Shown here: positions 11,699 to 23,033 of the stretch, in pieces
Position numbering within the stretch: the first letter of the stretch is position 1
How the letters are laid out: every line of letters begins with the position of its first letter
The notes under the pieces: generated by a model
Seen by the model: the letters and a program-made list of their open reading frames with translations, nothing else
Told to the model about the DNA's origin: nothing
Database searches by the model: none
Assembly: GCA_037952775.1 (NCBI GenBank)
Contig: JBANAY010000003.1
Span: forward strand, 35,154,001-35,218,000
DNA from: Clonostachys chloroleuca
Taxonomy: Eukaryota > Ascomycota > Sordariomycetes > Hypocreales > Bionectriaceae
Reading direction: 5' to 3'
DNA length: 64,000 nucleotides
Translations under genes and position numbers: made by a program

Positions 11699-12214
11699 CT
11701 AAATCAAGCCCCAAGTTACGATTGAATAATCGTAGCGCACTCCGCCCTGAATCGTGTATTTTGCTGCATGCAGAACCTGCTTCCCAATGTCGCGAAATGC
11801 CTGCCCGCTTCCTGACACTTTATTGATATAGACCTTTGTATACCACATGTCCGCACCAGGAAGAGAAGGAGAGCTTGCACCATTGGTAACCCATTTGATG
11901 CTGAACTCTACATAATCCAGGGTTCCTCGTTGCCCATGCTCGCAAATCATGTATCCCTGCCCTTCATCCCTCCAAGATACACCAAGTTCGTTCATTTTGG
12001 AGGTGACGGCATCGCGGCACTCATTGAAAGGCCGCTGGAGCGTGGATCTTAGTTCTGGTATGCCTTTGAGCCACGACACAAGATGGAACACGCTGGAAGT
12101 GCGGCTTGAGGCGCCGTTGGTGGCCATAACTCCTGCCGAACGAGATACGGGAGGTGGTGGAGACTCCTCCATTGCTCGGTGGAGGTTACCGAAGCCATCT
12201 GGCCTATTGTTCAT
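11699..12214 (-). CDS. Hypothetical protein, 171 residues
   Basis: A single intact frame starts at an ATG and carries a coherent amphipathic composition. A Pro/Ser-rich N-terminus (residues 18-40) precedes a compact region of about 125 residues, rich in Trp, Tyr and Gly, with segments such as RPFNECRDAV and WLKGIPELRS. There is no signal peptide, membrane segment or recognised motif. It is convergent with the Zn2Cys6 gene (200 bp between stops) and divergent from the HET gene. I do not recognise the family. Its length without stops and the ordered sequence make it more likely real than a chance frame. Confidence 0.6.
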   Translation of the reverse strand: MNNRPDGFGNLHRAMEESPPPPVSRSAGVMATNGASSRTSSVFHLVSWLKGIPELRSTLQRPFNECRDAVTSKMNELGVSWRDEGQGYMICEHGQRGTLDYVEFSIKWVTNGASSPSLPGADMWYTKVYINKVSGSGQAFRDIGKQVLHAAKYTIQGGVRYDYSIVTWGLI

Positions 12215-12867
12215 GACTTTGAATGTATTTTTGAGTGACAGGACTCAGTAGGGGTTTCTGGGCGTTTTTTTTTTCATGTTGAGGAGGAACCAGGTCGAAG
12301 GCGGGGAGATTTTCAGCTGATGATGCACAGACAACCGGCGAGGAAATATGGTGGCCTACTCTGGTGAGGCTAACGTATGCACGCAGAGGATAGCTGAAGT
12401 GACTGGTCACTAATAATGCACAATCATCGGGGCGGTGACCCAAGTTGTGCAATAGGAGACTCCGCATCGTCCTTTCTGCGCGGTGCGGCATCAGGAGATT
12501 AACCTAACAAGCGGGTTTTCAGCAGCCCAGGGACTCAGGGGCTCGAATTACAAGCTATTTCTTTTGCAACGCTGTGGGAAAATGATGGCAATGGCTAATG
12601 ATCGAACACTATTGCACATTCTGAGTGAGGCGAGCTCTTGGAGGCCGCAGACTATTGACGCCACATCATGCCGATCATGTTATAATAAGGCTCTGCCCCC
12701 TGCCATCGGAAAGCTGAACAATTGGTCAGAGAAAAGAGACAAACAAGTATTGTCAAAAAGAAAGTCCAGATCACTCTCACCATGATGGGTAAACTCATCT
12801 GTGGCACGAACTCTTTCACTACTCTTCTTCATTAAGCGCAGATTGCATCTACAGTACTATTCTAGTC
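12215..12867. other. Divergent promoter region, hypothetical protein / HET protein
   Basis: This 653-bp region lies between two divergent starts. A 303-nt open frame inside it (12483-12785) has no recognisable feature. An AT-rich TTATAATAA stretch lies near 12680 and could serve the HET gene. Confidence 0.45.
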
Positions 12868-14814
12868 ATGGCATCAACTTTTACATACGAATCTCTTCAC
12901 TCCATTCCAGATGTGATACGACTTCTTGAGCTCGATCTCAGGGGCTCTAACCAGCATAAACTTGTACGCCAAGCCAACATGCGATCGACAAAATACCTCG
13001 CATTATCGTACACGTGGGGAACGAATTCAACTCAAATGAATATTTTGCTCAACTTTCAGCCCTTTTTGATCAATCCCAATCTATCCAAAGCCCTTGAGTC
13101 CGTCAGACAGCACTGGATTCGCCATTATCCACGACGGGATGTACTCCTCCTTTGGGTTGACCAAATTTGTATCAATCAGAACGATAATGTTGAAAAGGGC
13201 CATCAAGTATCCATGATGGGAGATATTTACCGCTGCGCACACCAGACTCTTGTTTGGCTGCCTGTTCCAGCCTCGGTTGCAGGAGGATTCCAAGACTGGC
13301 AAACTTGGAGGAACTGGCACCAGAATCAGGTCACAACCTCACAAACAATGGTGACTCACGGTCCTGTGGCACAGACAGAGATGGCGTACGGTCTGGATAC
13401 AGATTATCCGGTAGGCAGCGACTCCGATAACCGTGATAGAGAGCTCATGATGGCGTGGAACCACATCCACGATATCATTGCAAGTCCTTGGTGGGAAAGG
13501 GCTTGGATCTATCAAGAAATCATGGGTCCTGACCACGCCACATTCTTGATCGGTTGTGTTTCAGCGCCGTGGGAGGAGTTGTATGAACTGCTCCAATTGT
13601 TCTTCAGCCAGAGACACCGGCATGGTGATTTCTGTGCTAGGCTAATGCGGACGCTGCGGTCGCAGAGAAATGGTTGCATGATGCGTTTGCCCAATTGCTG
13701 TGGCGGCTGCCTGGATGAGTGTCGAATGTGTGCTGGAGAGTCCAGAGATGCAGCGTCCAGGAGTGGGAATGATTGGGACGGCTTCGCCCCCGAGATATGG
13801 CGCGGAGTTGCCAGAGTATGCGGTTGTTTAGAAGCGATTTTACGTCGCTGCAGTACAAGTTCAGTTTCAGATGAGGAAACACAAGCCAACCAAAGAGCAT
13901 TTGTCAAGAGACACAGTGAAAGGCTCCTCGAGGCTGAGGCGCTCTGGAAACCTGCCAACTTTGTTCTACAGAGCAAAAAGGAACTGGAAGAAAGAAAGAA
14001 GTCGGTACCTATACCACATCTATCTCTACTGCAACTAATGGGGCATTCTCGCAACTGCAAAGCATCCGTGGCACTTGATAAGGTCTATGCTTTTCTTGGT
14101 TTGGCCGAGCCAGGGCATGGCATCCAGGTAGATTACTCCAAAACCGCCAGCTCGGTCTTTTCAGAAGTCGCCTGTGCAATAATTCTAAAGCATGAGCGTC
14201 TTGATATTCTTGGATTAGCGATGCAAAATGACAGGTTGAGAGTCCAATCTCCCATGGATCAACTACCATCGTGGGTACCCGACTGGTCAGTCAAAGACGA
14301 CGCAATCACCGAGTACAAGACTTTTCTTGAAGACATTCGCTATGATTCTATGAACTACTCTCTTGGTGCCAGCCAAGCATCGAGAACAAAAAAGGCCGTT
14401 GTTTCCTTCCATGCGGATAACCATGGCAGGCCAAATCGCATTCTTCGAGCTCGTGGTATTCTTGCAGATTGTCTGATGCGTGCCAGGCCCAGTGCAACTA
14501 CTTCATCATTTTCACACTTTGTTGGAGAAAGCGGAGCGGAAATTAAAACAGTACCAAACGCGCGTATTGGAGATGAGGTATGGGTGCTTCTTGGTTGCAA
14601 CGAACCATTCACTCTTAGAAAAGATGGGGGGCTGTATACTATACTCGGCCATGCTATGGTCTTGGAACGTAATCCTATGCTTGAAGACGTCTTGTCAGGC
14701 ACTCTTGACGAAAGAATGCAAGCTGCCAGGGAAGCCCAGCATATTCGAGATGGCGGCTTGATTGAACGACTAGGGAGAGGCGAGGTGGCAACAACAGATC
14801 TCATGATTTCCTAG
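12868..14814 (+). CDS. HET-domain (heterokaryon incompatibility) protein
   Basis: An intronless frame of 648 residues. The HET domain is clear near the N-terminus: YLALSYTWG at residues 43-51, LLLWVDQICINQND at about 93-105, then QVSMMGDIYRCAHQTLVWL. HET proteins resemble TIR domains and trigger programmed cell death after fusion of unlike hyphae; many genome copies have no assigned partner. Residues about 269-288 hold six cysteines in a tight cluster, C-x7-C-C-x2-C-x3-C-x2-C, in the long insertion before the C-terminal half, possibly metal-binding. The C-terminal third contains KVYAFLGLA and VDYSKTASSVFSEV, both typical of long fungal HET proteins. Confidence 0.93.
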   Translation: MASTFTYESLHSIPDVIRLLELDLRGSNQHKLVRQANMRSTKYLALSYTWGTNSTQMNILLNFQPFLINPNLSKALESVRQHWIRHYPRRDVLLLWVDQICINQNDNVEKGHQVSMMGDIYRCAHQTLVWLPVPASVAGGFQDWQTWRNWHQNQVTTSQTMVTHGPVAQTEMAYGLDTDYPVGSDSDNRDRELMMAWNHIHDIIASPWWERAWIYQEIMGPDHATFLIGCVSAPWEELYELLQLFFSQRHRHGDFCARLMRTLRSQRNGCMMRLPNCCGGCLDECRMCAGESRDAASRSGNDWDGFAPEIWRGVARVCGCLEAILRRCSTSSVSDEETQANQRAFVKRHSERLLEAEALWKPANFVLQSKKELEERKKSVPIPHLSLLQLMGHSRNCKASVALDKVYAFLGLAEPGHGIQVDYSKTASSVFSEVACAIILKHERLDILGLAMQNDRLRVQSPMDQLPSWVPDWSVKDDAITEYKTFLEDIRYDSMNYSLGASQASRTKKAVVSFHADNHGRPNRILRARGILADCLMRARPSATTSSFSHFVGESGAEIKTVPNARIGDEVWVLLGCNEPFTLRKDGGLYTILGHAMVLERNPMLEDVLSGTLDERMQAAREAQHIRDGGLIERLGRGEVATTDLMIS

Positions 14815-14849
14815 CTACATGTACGATGAACAGCAAGCGTCTTTGTTTT

Positions 14850-14872
14850 TTCTTCTTCTTCTTTTTTCTAAA
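14850..14872. repeat. Short CTT/T-rich tract
   Basis: A run of TTCTTCTTCTTC flanked by T-runs lies just downstream of the HET gene stop, probably in its 3' untranslated region. Confidence 0.6.
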
Positions 14873-15005
14873 TTAAGTCACGCCAGTTCGTTGCCGGAAA
14901 AATCTGAGTAGATAGAGAAATATGAGAGGATGGTAAGAATATACGACGATACGTTAAAATAGAGCGCGCAGATGTTCCATGACAGGCCCTATCTAGCTTA
15001 TTCAA

Positions 15006-16403
15006 TCACTTCTTCTGGTAATCCTCCAGGATGTCCAAAGACTCTCCCATCACCCTCAGCCAATACGGCCAGGTATCAGAACTGCCACATTTGTCCGCGA
15101 ATGTATGAACAAGTTCTTCCAATGGTTCCGAATCATCATCTTCACTAGAATCAATAACAGTGCCATCTTCTGGTGAGCTGAGCCCGCAAGCCCGGCCGAC
15201 ATCGCTAAAATAGCTTAAATTGTAAACAAAGAACAATTCGAGATCTGGACATTCATCCAAAAGAAAATGAAGAACTGCGCCCCATATTCCTTCGTCCAAT
15301 GGCATTTTCACGTCGTCTATTATAAGCTTCTGTAGAGAAGCTGGTCTCCCCCACCGTTTGATAAGTTTTTGGATGGGCGTGACACCGCTATAGAGCCGGC
15401 CGAGATGAAGGACACGAAGGTCTGTAAAATTAGACACGCCTGGCCAGCGAAGCTGGCCCAAATCGAGGTAATGAGTACCCTGAATACTCAGCGCTTCCAG
15501 GGTTTTGCATAGAGTGATGCACTCCCATAGTTCTTGTTGGTGTCGTCTGTTGGGGTATCTTCGCTGAAGGAGCGATCTGTCAAAACTCGAGTCGTAGTCT
15601 AACGCTGCTTCATCATCTTCTGATTCTTCCGCGGTTCCATCAACGTCTTCGTCCTCCATATATGATTCCCTCAGATAGTCTCTGCTTCCCGATTTCCCAG
15701 AGGAATCGAGGATTTCAATCAGAAGGCTCCGGATCTGCACCGGCTGATCGGGCAGAATGGCTTGGAAGGCCTGTGCGGCATGGTAGGTACTGGGAACCTT
15801 GAGCTGAAGACTTGTTATACGGCTCGATGAGTTGGTCTGATGGAAGCAGTGGGCTACTGCTTCGATAAAAGAGTTGGCTACATCTGGATCATTTGAGTTC
15901 CCTGGCGGAAAATGCAGAGCAAAGGATTCCACGTGTCCCAAACGGCGGAACAGTTGAAGCAGAAGGTCATTGATATTCCACTTCTGGGGTTGACCACTGA
16001 CGGATATGTCACCAGCCTCCTTCCCAGGCTTAACCACCAGCCGTCTGACAATCTCGCGAGTCGGCAATATCCCATTGCCTTGAGCAGAACCTCCATTTGA
16101 CTCCGGAAGACAAGCCAAAGCCTTCCCGAGAGAGTCGGGGGAGCCAAAGTCAACCTTCCATGTGAAATGTTTTTGCATCGTGGCTGTCACCCATCGATTC
16201 CATTCTCGTGAGATCAGGCGAAGTGCGAGGGCTGACTGGCCTATATTGATTCGATGGTGATCATAGTGATCTGGGCAAATCACATCCTCCCATAGAATAC
16301 GGCGCGAGAAGGAACTGTCAGCATCGAATGGGTGAAACTTCGTCTCAGGAACATTGATCAACTCCTCCAAGATCTTGCTGATTATTTCTGCAGGCAGATG
16401 CAT
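15006..16403 (-). CDS. F-box-like protein
   Basis: An intronless frame of 465 residues. The N-terminal LPAEIISKILEEL with the following SALALRLISREWNRW matches the F-box fold, which docks Skp1 in SCF ubiquitin ligases. The middle holds an acidic tract (about residues 247-270) and a region with leucine-rich spacing (DLRVLHLGRLY and similar) that could be a divergent substrate-binding domain. There is no signal peptide. It is convergent with the HET gene, with 191 bp between stops. The F-box call is from motif shape; the target is unknown. Confidence 0.75.
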   Translation of the reverse strand: MHLPAEIISKILEELINVPETKFHPFDADSSFSRRILWEDVICPDHYDHHRINIGQSALALRLISREWNRWVTATMQKHFTWKVDFGSPDSLGKALACLPESNGGSAQGNGILPTREIVRRLVVKPGKEAGDISVSGQPQKWNINDLLLQLFRRLGHVESFALHFPPGNSNDPDVANSFIEAVAHCFHQTNSSSRITSLQLKVPSTYHAAQAFQAILPDQPVQIRSLLIEILDSSGKSGSRDYLRESYMEDEDVDGTAEESEDDEAALDYDSSFDRSLLQRRYPNRRHQQELWECITLCKTLEALSIQGTHYLDLGQLRWPGVSNFTDLRVLHLGRLYSGVTPIQKLIKRWGRPASLQKLIIDDVKMPLDEGIWGAVLHFLLDECPDLELFFVYNLSYFSDVGRACGLSSPEDGTVIDSSEDDDSEPLEELVHTFADKCGSSDTWPYWLRVMGESLDILEDYQKK

Positions 16404-18479
16404 TATGTTGGCTTTGTGGGAACGTTTAGATTGTGGTGAGGTGGTGAAGAAGTGAGTGATGGCACGATATGATTCACGGTTCTGTGCCCCTCACCATTCA
16501 CTTTTCTTTAAATATGCCCCAGGTATGTCCAATTGCAATTCGTCAGTTGTGGATACCTGGCTACCTCCAGGCTGCAATGCAAGTGCAATCACCGATATTG
16601 TCAGCGATCAATTTGGGAACTGGGGCCATTCAATAGTTACCTTACATGCAGTCGATAGTAACAGATCTTTGAAAAGGCATCCATGAAGAAAGCCAACTTA
16701 TTCTAAGTTATTTCTAATCTTCAAAGTATATTTCTCAACATCAAATATTGCTAGATTAAAAAATGCGACGAACTGTTACGTAGGGCTAAGCACAACTGCT
16801 TCTATTTTCTTTCGTAACGGCTCTCAAGGGGTTAGGAACACTACGGTCTAAAAAACGGCCTGTCCAGTGTATATACTCACGGTACCAAATTGAACATAAT
16901 TTTTCATAGGATACGAACCCAGTTCTCATCTAAAGCCAGAAGTGCTGATATTATTGACAGGATATTAGGTAGTCCGTATCCTCCAAATTATTCACTTAGA
17001 CTATAGTCTATGTTCTATTTCAATGCGTCATAGTTATTAAGCCAGTGTTCATATTTCACCGAGTTTAATACATCCAAGATGCGAAAGATTCTTATCATCA
17101 TATCCACTTCAAGATGGGCCTTTGGTAAAAGCACGCCATTTGACTGACTTTGACCAGCCAGTCAGAGTATAGCATTAAGAGTAGACAGTTTGTGCCAGTT
17201 AATACATCTTCATAGATGAGTGAGAAGCAGGTATAATGACATACTTCTGTCGCAAAATAATGGAATGGTATGGCATCTCAGATCTTGCGATATTTGAACA
17301 AGCGATCATAGTTGAGACCGGCAGAGCGAACTTAGGTGAACATAAAGATCAATGTACTAGGTTTGTTTGAACTCTTGCTGCTACCCGTTTCCATATCCAG
17401 GATCAAGAAACACAAATAGAGATTCGAGGCTCAATAGAAAATCGTAATCACATAAGGTCGGGTTGTTTGATACTTAGTATGCTTCGTTCGATAGACTTTT
17501 CACTGAAAAAAGCCAGAAGCTTATCAGAACTGGTTAATTGAAGCTCGATTCTAGGCTGTTTTTTATGCCCATTAAAGATGGACACCGCTTTCACCTGGTT
17601 GGGTAATGAGGCCAGGACCACCTGTTAACTCTGTTTAAAATGCCCGCCTTTGAGAGATAAGTTTTTCCGCGCTTTTGAGCCTCAATGACTGCGAATTTGA
17701 GCCAATGAATTAGATAGAACATGTGATCCGACAATATTGAACCCACGAAACCAACCCCCGAGTTTGTATGAAATCTGGATCCCATGACTTTCAGAGTAAG
17801 TGCCTTCTCTCTGTTATCCATGATGTGGGTTAGTAGCTGTTCTCCCCTAACCCTGTAACCATCTATGATATATTTTCCAGCAAAAATATTGATTTTCAGA
17901 GGCTAAATCGACAGTAGAATCACAAAATCGGATCTTCGGTCGTGTTCATGTATGTCCCTGAACAAAGCTGCCCAGCCTCAAACCCCGACCGGTATAGAGG
18001 TGCTAAGGTTGTTTTCGGTACAAAGAACCCTCGAGAGCCGCATCCTTCCTGACCTCATTTTCGGAACGTGTCTTGAATCGCTCAATTCGACATGTTCCAT
18101 CAGATAATTAAATCCGCCCGCATCTTCATCATTGCGGCGTGCAGGGACGGATTAATGGATGCAGCTATCGCGAAGTTCATCCCGGTGGCTGGGGAGAGGT
18201 GCGAAACAGAAAAGGAAAGAAAAACCACTTCGCGGATATACGGATGCATTCAAACTTACGGGGGACGAAAGATGAATTGATTCTTGGTATTCTTATTTCT
18301 GTGCCTAGCGAGGGTATATACGACGATCTCTACTTTGTACGTTCAATCATAATCACATCCCATCCATCCAACTGATGGTAAATTCCAAACAATAAACATC
18401 GCAAACCAATGCTCCGTAATATGCCAAATTTAGAACGTCCATGTTGTCACAAGGCCTGGGTTACACAGCTAGAGGTAGC
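16404..18479. other. Gene-poor 2.1-kb stretch
   Basis: No coding frame above about 80 codons and no recognisable gene. The base composition looks more A+T-rich than the flanking genes. I could not find terminal repeats or transposase remnants by eye. Confidence 0.5.
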
Positions 18480-19067
18480 TTAAAGCACCAGGGCGAGAAA
18501 GGTAGCCCCAATAGCCAGAAGGTATGAGGCTTGGAGAGCCTGCCCAGCGCCAGTGATGTAGATGGTATCAGGCTTGTCCATCTTGGGCAGTGTTGCAGTC
18601 TGGGTCTGCTGGGCGCTGGTAAAGTAGACGGTGCGCGAGGAGCTGCAGTACCCAGAGAAGGTGAGGGAGAACCTGTCAGCGCCGCAGTCCGTCTTGATGT
18701 TGCCGGCAGCGGACTTGATGGTGCTGAGCCAGGTGGATAGAACCTTGTCGTAGCTCATGTAGTCGGACGAGAGGCTGGCGGGAGCGGTGACGGTGCAGGT
18801 GGGCATAACAAGGGAGGCGGTGGCCCAGCGGGAGAAAGCACTGTTGGTGGGCAGAGGAGGGGACAGCCTGTTGACTACAGACGTGAAGCACGACTGGCTG
18901 ATAGCTCGGGGTTCCAGGCTCATGTCCAAGTTTCTGTCAAACAGGGGTGAAGCTGGGGAGAAGCCCACAACACCGGAGTTCTCGGCCGCGAGGGAGAAGC
19001 TGGTGAAGCAGAGAAGGAGAAGGGCGAGCATGTTGGGCACCTTGGCGTACATATTGATCGTGGTCAA
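18480..19067 (-). CDS. Secreted, probably GPI-anchored protein
   Basis: An intronless frame of 195 residues. A hydrophobic N-terminal segment (about residues 12-28, MLALLLLCFTSFSLAA) is a signal peptide; the in-frame ATGs at 19052 or 19034 are better starts than the first one. The mature part has four cysteines (SCFT, TCTV, DCGAD, YCSSS) and a PPLPTNSAFSRWA segment. It ends in an 18-20-residue hydrophobic tail without charged residues (SYLLAIGATFLALVL), as in GPI-anchored wall or membrane proteins. It resembles small secreted fungal proteins called infection-structure-specific, but I hold that as a tentative likeness. A TATA-like palindrome lies about 75 bp upstream. Confidence 0.78.
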   Translation of the reverse strand: MTTINMYAKVPNMLALLLLCFTSFSLAAENSGVVGFSPASPLFDRNLDMSLEPRAISQSCFTSVVNRLSPPLPTNSAFSRWATASLVMPTCTVTAPASLSSDYMSYDKVLSTWLSTIKSAAGNIKTDCGADRFSLTFSGYCSSSRTVYFTSAQQTQTATLPKMDKPDTIYITGAGQALQASYLLAIGATFLALVL

Positions 19068-19137
19068 TCAAACCATTATTTTTTCAATTTACAACTGATG
19101 AAGAATGAGAATTCACAAGGAGACAAGACTCTGGGGA

Positions 19138-19153
19138 GCTATATTAATATAGC
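19138..19153 (-). promoter_or_regulatory. Palindromic TATA element
   Basis: GCTATATTAATATAGC is a perfect 16-bp palindrome 70-100 bp upstream of the possible starts of the GPI-type gene. It is a plausible TATA box read on the minus strand. Confidence 0.45.
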
Positions 19154-21993
19154 ATTATAACAAAACGTCAAGGCCGCTCAAGGCCGCTGCATCCTTTTTA
19201 TCTCCGCCTGGACCAAAGCTACAGGGCGATTCAATAGCCGCTCTCGAGAGAATAAACGTCCAACCACTCTGCCCTTTGGGCGAGTAGCGCACGATTAACC
19301 TCTTGGCGCCGTCATATGGATTTCCACCCCAGGTTGACTACAAGGCAGTTTTCTGTTTTGGGCTCTGCAAGCTCGGGCTTGGCATGATCGGCAACTTGGA
19401 CGAAGACACTCACGAGCATCCTCATGACACGCTACAGCCTCCCAGGCATTTCAGCCGCAAGCAAGTGCTGAGCCGGCATGGCACTAGGGAGGCGAACTGG
19501 CCCCTGCTGAAGGAACACACACTGATGTCAGACTCTATTAGAGCTGACGCCCCGCCACATGATGATCTGTGGCTAGACTAGTGATCTGCCTTTGTCTTTG
19601 CTTGGCCTTTATGTCATTGCCTGGGGTCGCGCGTTTGTGCCTCGGGCGTCTCTGGGCCTGCCGCTCCAGGGGCGCGGCACACAAACCAATAACAAGCAAA
19701 GGGTTGTCTGACAGGTGGCAGATCCATTGCAGCCTAGTTTGGGGAATTCGTCTGGCACATGGACGTGGAGTAGGGCGACTGCGTTGTCGGACATGCGCCC
19801 TCGCATGGACCTGCAGGCAGGCGGCATTTTTGGGAGCTGGACCTATGACATCTCTCACCGCCAGCACGGGCTTAGGGCTGATATGTCTCATCGACCATGC
19901 TCCCCCTTCGATATCCCACGCAGTCCCATTGAATTTGGGAGACGAAATCACACCAGGCACTTGGAGACATGGATCCAAGACTGCCTTAAGGCTAAAAGCC
20001 CTAAACACTGTAGAGCTAACACGCCACGCTGTTTGAAATGCTGAGAGGTGTTTTTTATGGGCCATGACTATGGTAGATTGTATGCTTAAAAGCCAAGACC
20101 TCTGATGGCTCCCACCGGATAACGCGGAACGGAATTCCACCTAGCACAAATAATAGCATCCATCCTAGTCATATGTGACAAAGCACTGGTATGAAACAGT
20201 GGCTTCCATGCGTCTGGGAAACCAGCTGCAAGATACAACGCATATGAAGGTTGATAAAAACATTTGGACTATCAACATTCTGGTCACAAAAACTTAAATA
20301 TGAACTACAGTTCTGCAGAACGCTACAGGCTTAGAGGTAATTTTGATTGAAAGTTCAAGCCAGACGAAAGAGCACATCAAAGGTCCAACCGTGAGATAAT
20401 CCACGGCAAGGTTCATTTCTCGAAGTTTTGAGAAGACCTTGGTCGGATTTGTTGCTAGTTGCTGAGTCGAGAGAAGAGGCAAGCGAAATCACGATCAGAT
20501 GAATGCAGTGGCCTGCTAAATTTCGCCACTGGAGTGTTTCATGGAGCCAGTTTCTTGAAACATGCTACACGGGTATCCGTCCAATAATTCGGGTCAGTCT
20601 TGGGCGAACTCAAGGTGCGATTGGTTTGTTGGGGTGCTGCACAGCTGAGACTAATCCCCATGGCGCAAATACGCATTCCATGACCTCACGTGCAGCCCAT
20701 AACGCATATTTCATATACTTCTTACGCCGTATATTATTTGTTCCTTGACCGTTGCCTAAATCTCTCAGTGAGTTCATTCTGAAAATGAAAGCCTTCGGAT
20801 GGCTAAGGTATACACCGTGCCGAGAACTCTCCATTGCCATGTACGCTACCCTATATGGACTTACTCCCATCCTGCAATTTTGGAACAGATAATTATAGCT
20901 CTAAGAGGTGCGTCTAAGGTGGTGGCTGTTACTAATCAGCGTTGCTAAGGATGTATTTGTGAGGGATTGTTGAGGGGGGGATGTGATATTTTATACATTT
21001 TCTGATTCTGCACAGCAATTTTAACCCCGTCTGAAGGGTGGTTAAGCCCACTACTAGCCCTTGCTACGATCAGAAATTACGGACACCTAGAGATTTCTTC
21101 CCCTTTCGCGCCAGTACAGTAAGCATATTCTTTGCACATGGACTATATAGCGACCGCCAAAGTTTCTCATTTCATTTTGCTAGGGAAACAAACCATAGGT
21201 TGCACGCTATTGACACATCGTATCTATCAAACCAGCCTAAACATCCAGTAGCCACGGCTCTGCGAACGCCGTTCAAGAAGTCTCGTTGTAGAAACGATTT
21301 CAGGCAAGAGGTTAGTCGAGTCTCCTGGAATCGTCTGTCAAAAGTTCTGACACATCGCAACGAACAATGAGGCATGTATTGTTTATCTTAGGCCGTTGAG
21401 ATGAACTTGAATCTTGACCTCTCCCAAACGCGTCTCCAGTCATATGCATTGATGACGCATAATCTCGCAGGATTCGTACAAGACGCCTCGTTGAATCGAG
21501 GGCAACTATGAATAGAATATAGGCCACAAAGAACGTCGATTCGATCCCATAGATAACCCAGCGGTTATGGAAAGGTGGTACCGCATGGGATTTGTCTTGG
21601 GGGGTCCGAACTCTACTGGTCAAATTCTTATGGCCATGAAAGTGTGCCGTGTTGATATCGTAACCACTGGGCATTATCGCATGCCATTCGTTCAAGTGCC
21701 TGCATAGATTCCGTATCCATCCGCGGAAAATCAACACGAGTTGATTTGCTTCGCGAACCATTTAATTGCAAGGGTGTCGGTCTGCCTTACCGGCCTCGTG
21801 TACTTTGCCTATTGGACATGGCGTGACGACATTGAAAATGGAAAAACAGGGGTCTTTGCGGGCGCCTCACGACCAAATGCTACGCTGACACCAGCCCTTT
21901 CACTACTCCAGGCTTCATCCCATCTTCCTGGTTCCCTCCCTGCTCTCTCGTGAATTTTCAGTAATTCAGAAGAAGCCATCCCAGCAAACTATC
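19154..21993. other. 2.8-kb stretch without a supported gene
   Basis: A G+C-rich block at about 19300-20040 is open on both strands (longest about 200 codons on the minus strand), but neither frame shows family features. The double opening is what G+C-rich non-coding DNA would give. A 10-bp direct duplication (aaggccgctc / aaggccgctg) lies near 19172-19191. The rest holds only short frames. The end of the stretch is the promoter of the small secreted protein at 21994. Confidence 0.5.
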
Positions 21994-22593
21994 ATGTATT
22001 TCGCAAGTGCTTTGGCTACACTCCTGGCTGCTGCCAGTGTTGGTGCTAGTGGTCCCGTTTATGGGATGGATGGCATTGCGAAATATCCAATCTGTCCCGA
22101 TGGCTACGAGACCTACTGTTGCATGACGGTTACACCATACTCGCACTCTTGCAGTAGAGGCAGATGCTCCAACACCCCAGGCTGGAGCTGCGTGATTGGA
22201 CCTGGGAAGGTCGAGTCGATGAAGTACTGTATGAATGAGGTTGGGGGAAACAAGGATCCATACTGCAAGAAGCCTGGATACGAGTAAGTGACGCCGCAAG
22301 CACATTGGACTAGATTCTACATAATCCACATGTCTGCCATCAATGAATGGGTTTGATTAACCGTTGGTGGTAATAGGAATTTCGGATCTGTTTTGAGATG
22401 GACTGGTGGCTCCTTTAAACCGATGCTGGAGCCTTCCAACTACCGCCAGTATCTCCGACCGGGAATGCACCCACCCTGGGTGCCATCGGATGATGAAATC
22501 AAGTGGGAGACAGAGACTGAAAAGACTGGAGATGGGTTTGAAACCGAGTTACGCAAGCGCGAGCCCGACCACGACGAGACAGATATGGCATGA
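21994..22593 (+). CDS. Small secreted cysteine-rich protein
   Basis: Exons 21994-22283 and 22377-22593 are in phase around a 93-nt intron (GTAAGT...AATAG), giving 168 residues. Residues 1-19 form a signal peptide (hydrophobic, ending ASVGASG). The first exon carries eight cysteines within about 60 residues, including one CC pair (YCCMTV); the second exon carries none and is acidic, with KR-like dibasic sites near the end. The pattern suits a disulfide-stabilised extracellular protein, perhaps effector-like. It does not match hydrophobin spacing, which needs two CC pairs. It is convergent with the giant cysteine-rich gene, 440 bp away. Confidence 0.8.
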
Positions 22594-23033
22594 TATCCCG
22601 CATATGAATAAGAACGAAAGGCTGGATAGGGAAGTCTGAGCTACACTTCATCTATTTATTACCTACTAGTATTATCGTATCTGGATTTCATATCCAGGAC
22701 TTGGAGGTTCATGAATATCAAGAGACCATGACGCATGTTCTTTCCACGAACTTGATGTAGTTTTCGTGCCCCATGCTAGAGTTTGAAGAAACCGGAACGC
22801 CCATAGAAGGTGATCTGGTACTTCTTCAGGTAAGAAAACGAAGATTAATGTGTTGGTTAGCGCATTCATATCACAAGGGATCCGTTGCTTTATATGCAAT
22901 GAAACTAAATCATTATTCATCTTAATTGGCAGCTACTGAGAAGGACCGAGATGATCGATCCAGAATCATCAGCCATCAGTACCGTTGATGAACCCAATCC
23001 CGTCGACTTCCCTCGGTGCCCGAATCTCACTAC
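22594..23033. other. Convergent intergenic region
   Basis: These 440 bp lie between two convergent stops and should hold both 3' untranslated regions. No further gene or repeat is seen. Confidence 0.55.

Noticed and set aside
16404..18479. Decayed transposon
   Set aside because: I looked for terminal inverted repeats and transposase or reverse-transcriptase motifs and saw none; only its paucity of frames suggested it.
19538..20140. About 200-codon frame on the minus strand, with another of 155 codons on the plus strand (19569-20036)
   Set aside because: Both strands are open in a G+C-rich block, the predicted peptides are Arg/Pro/Cys-rich without domains, and no splice-supported extension was found.
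21994..22593. Hydrophobin
   Set aside because: It has eight cysteines but only one CC pair, so the hydrophobin spacing is not met.
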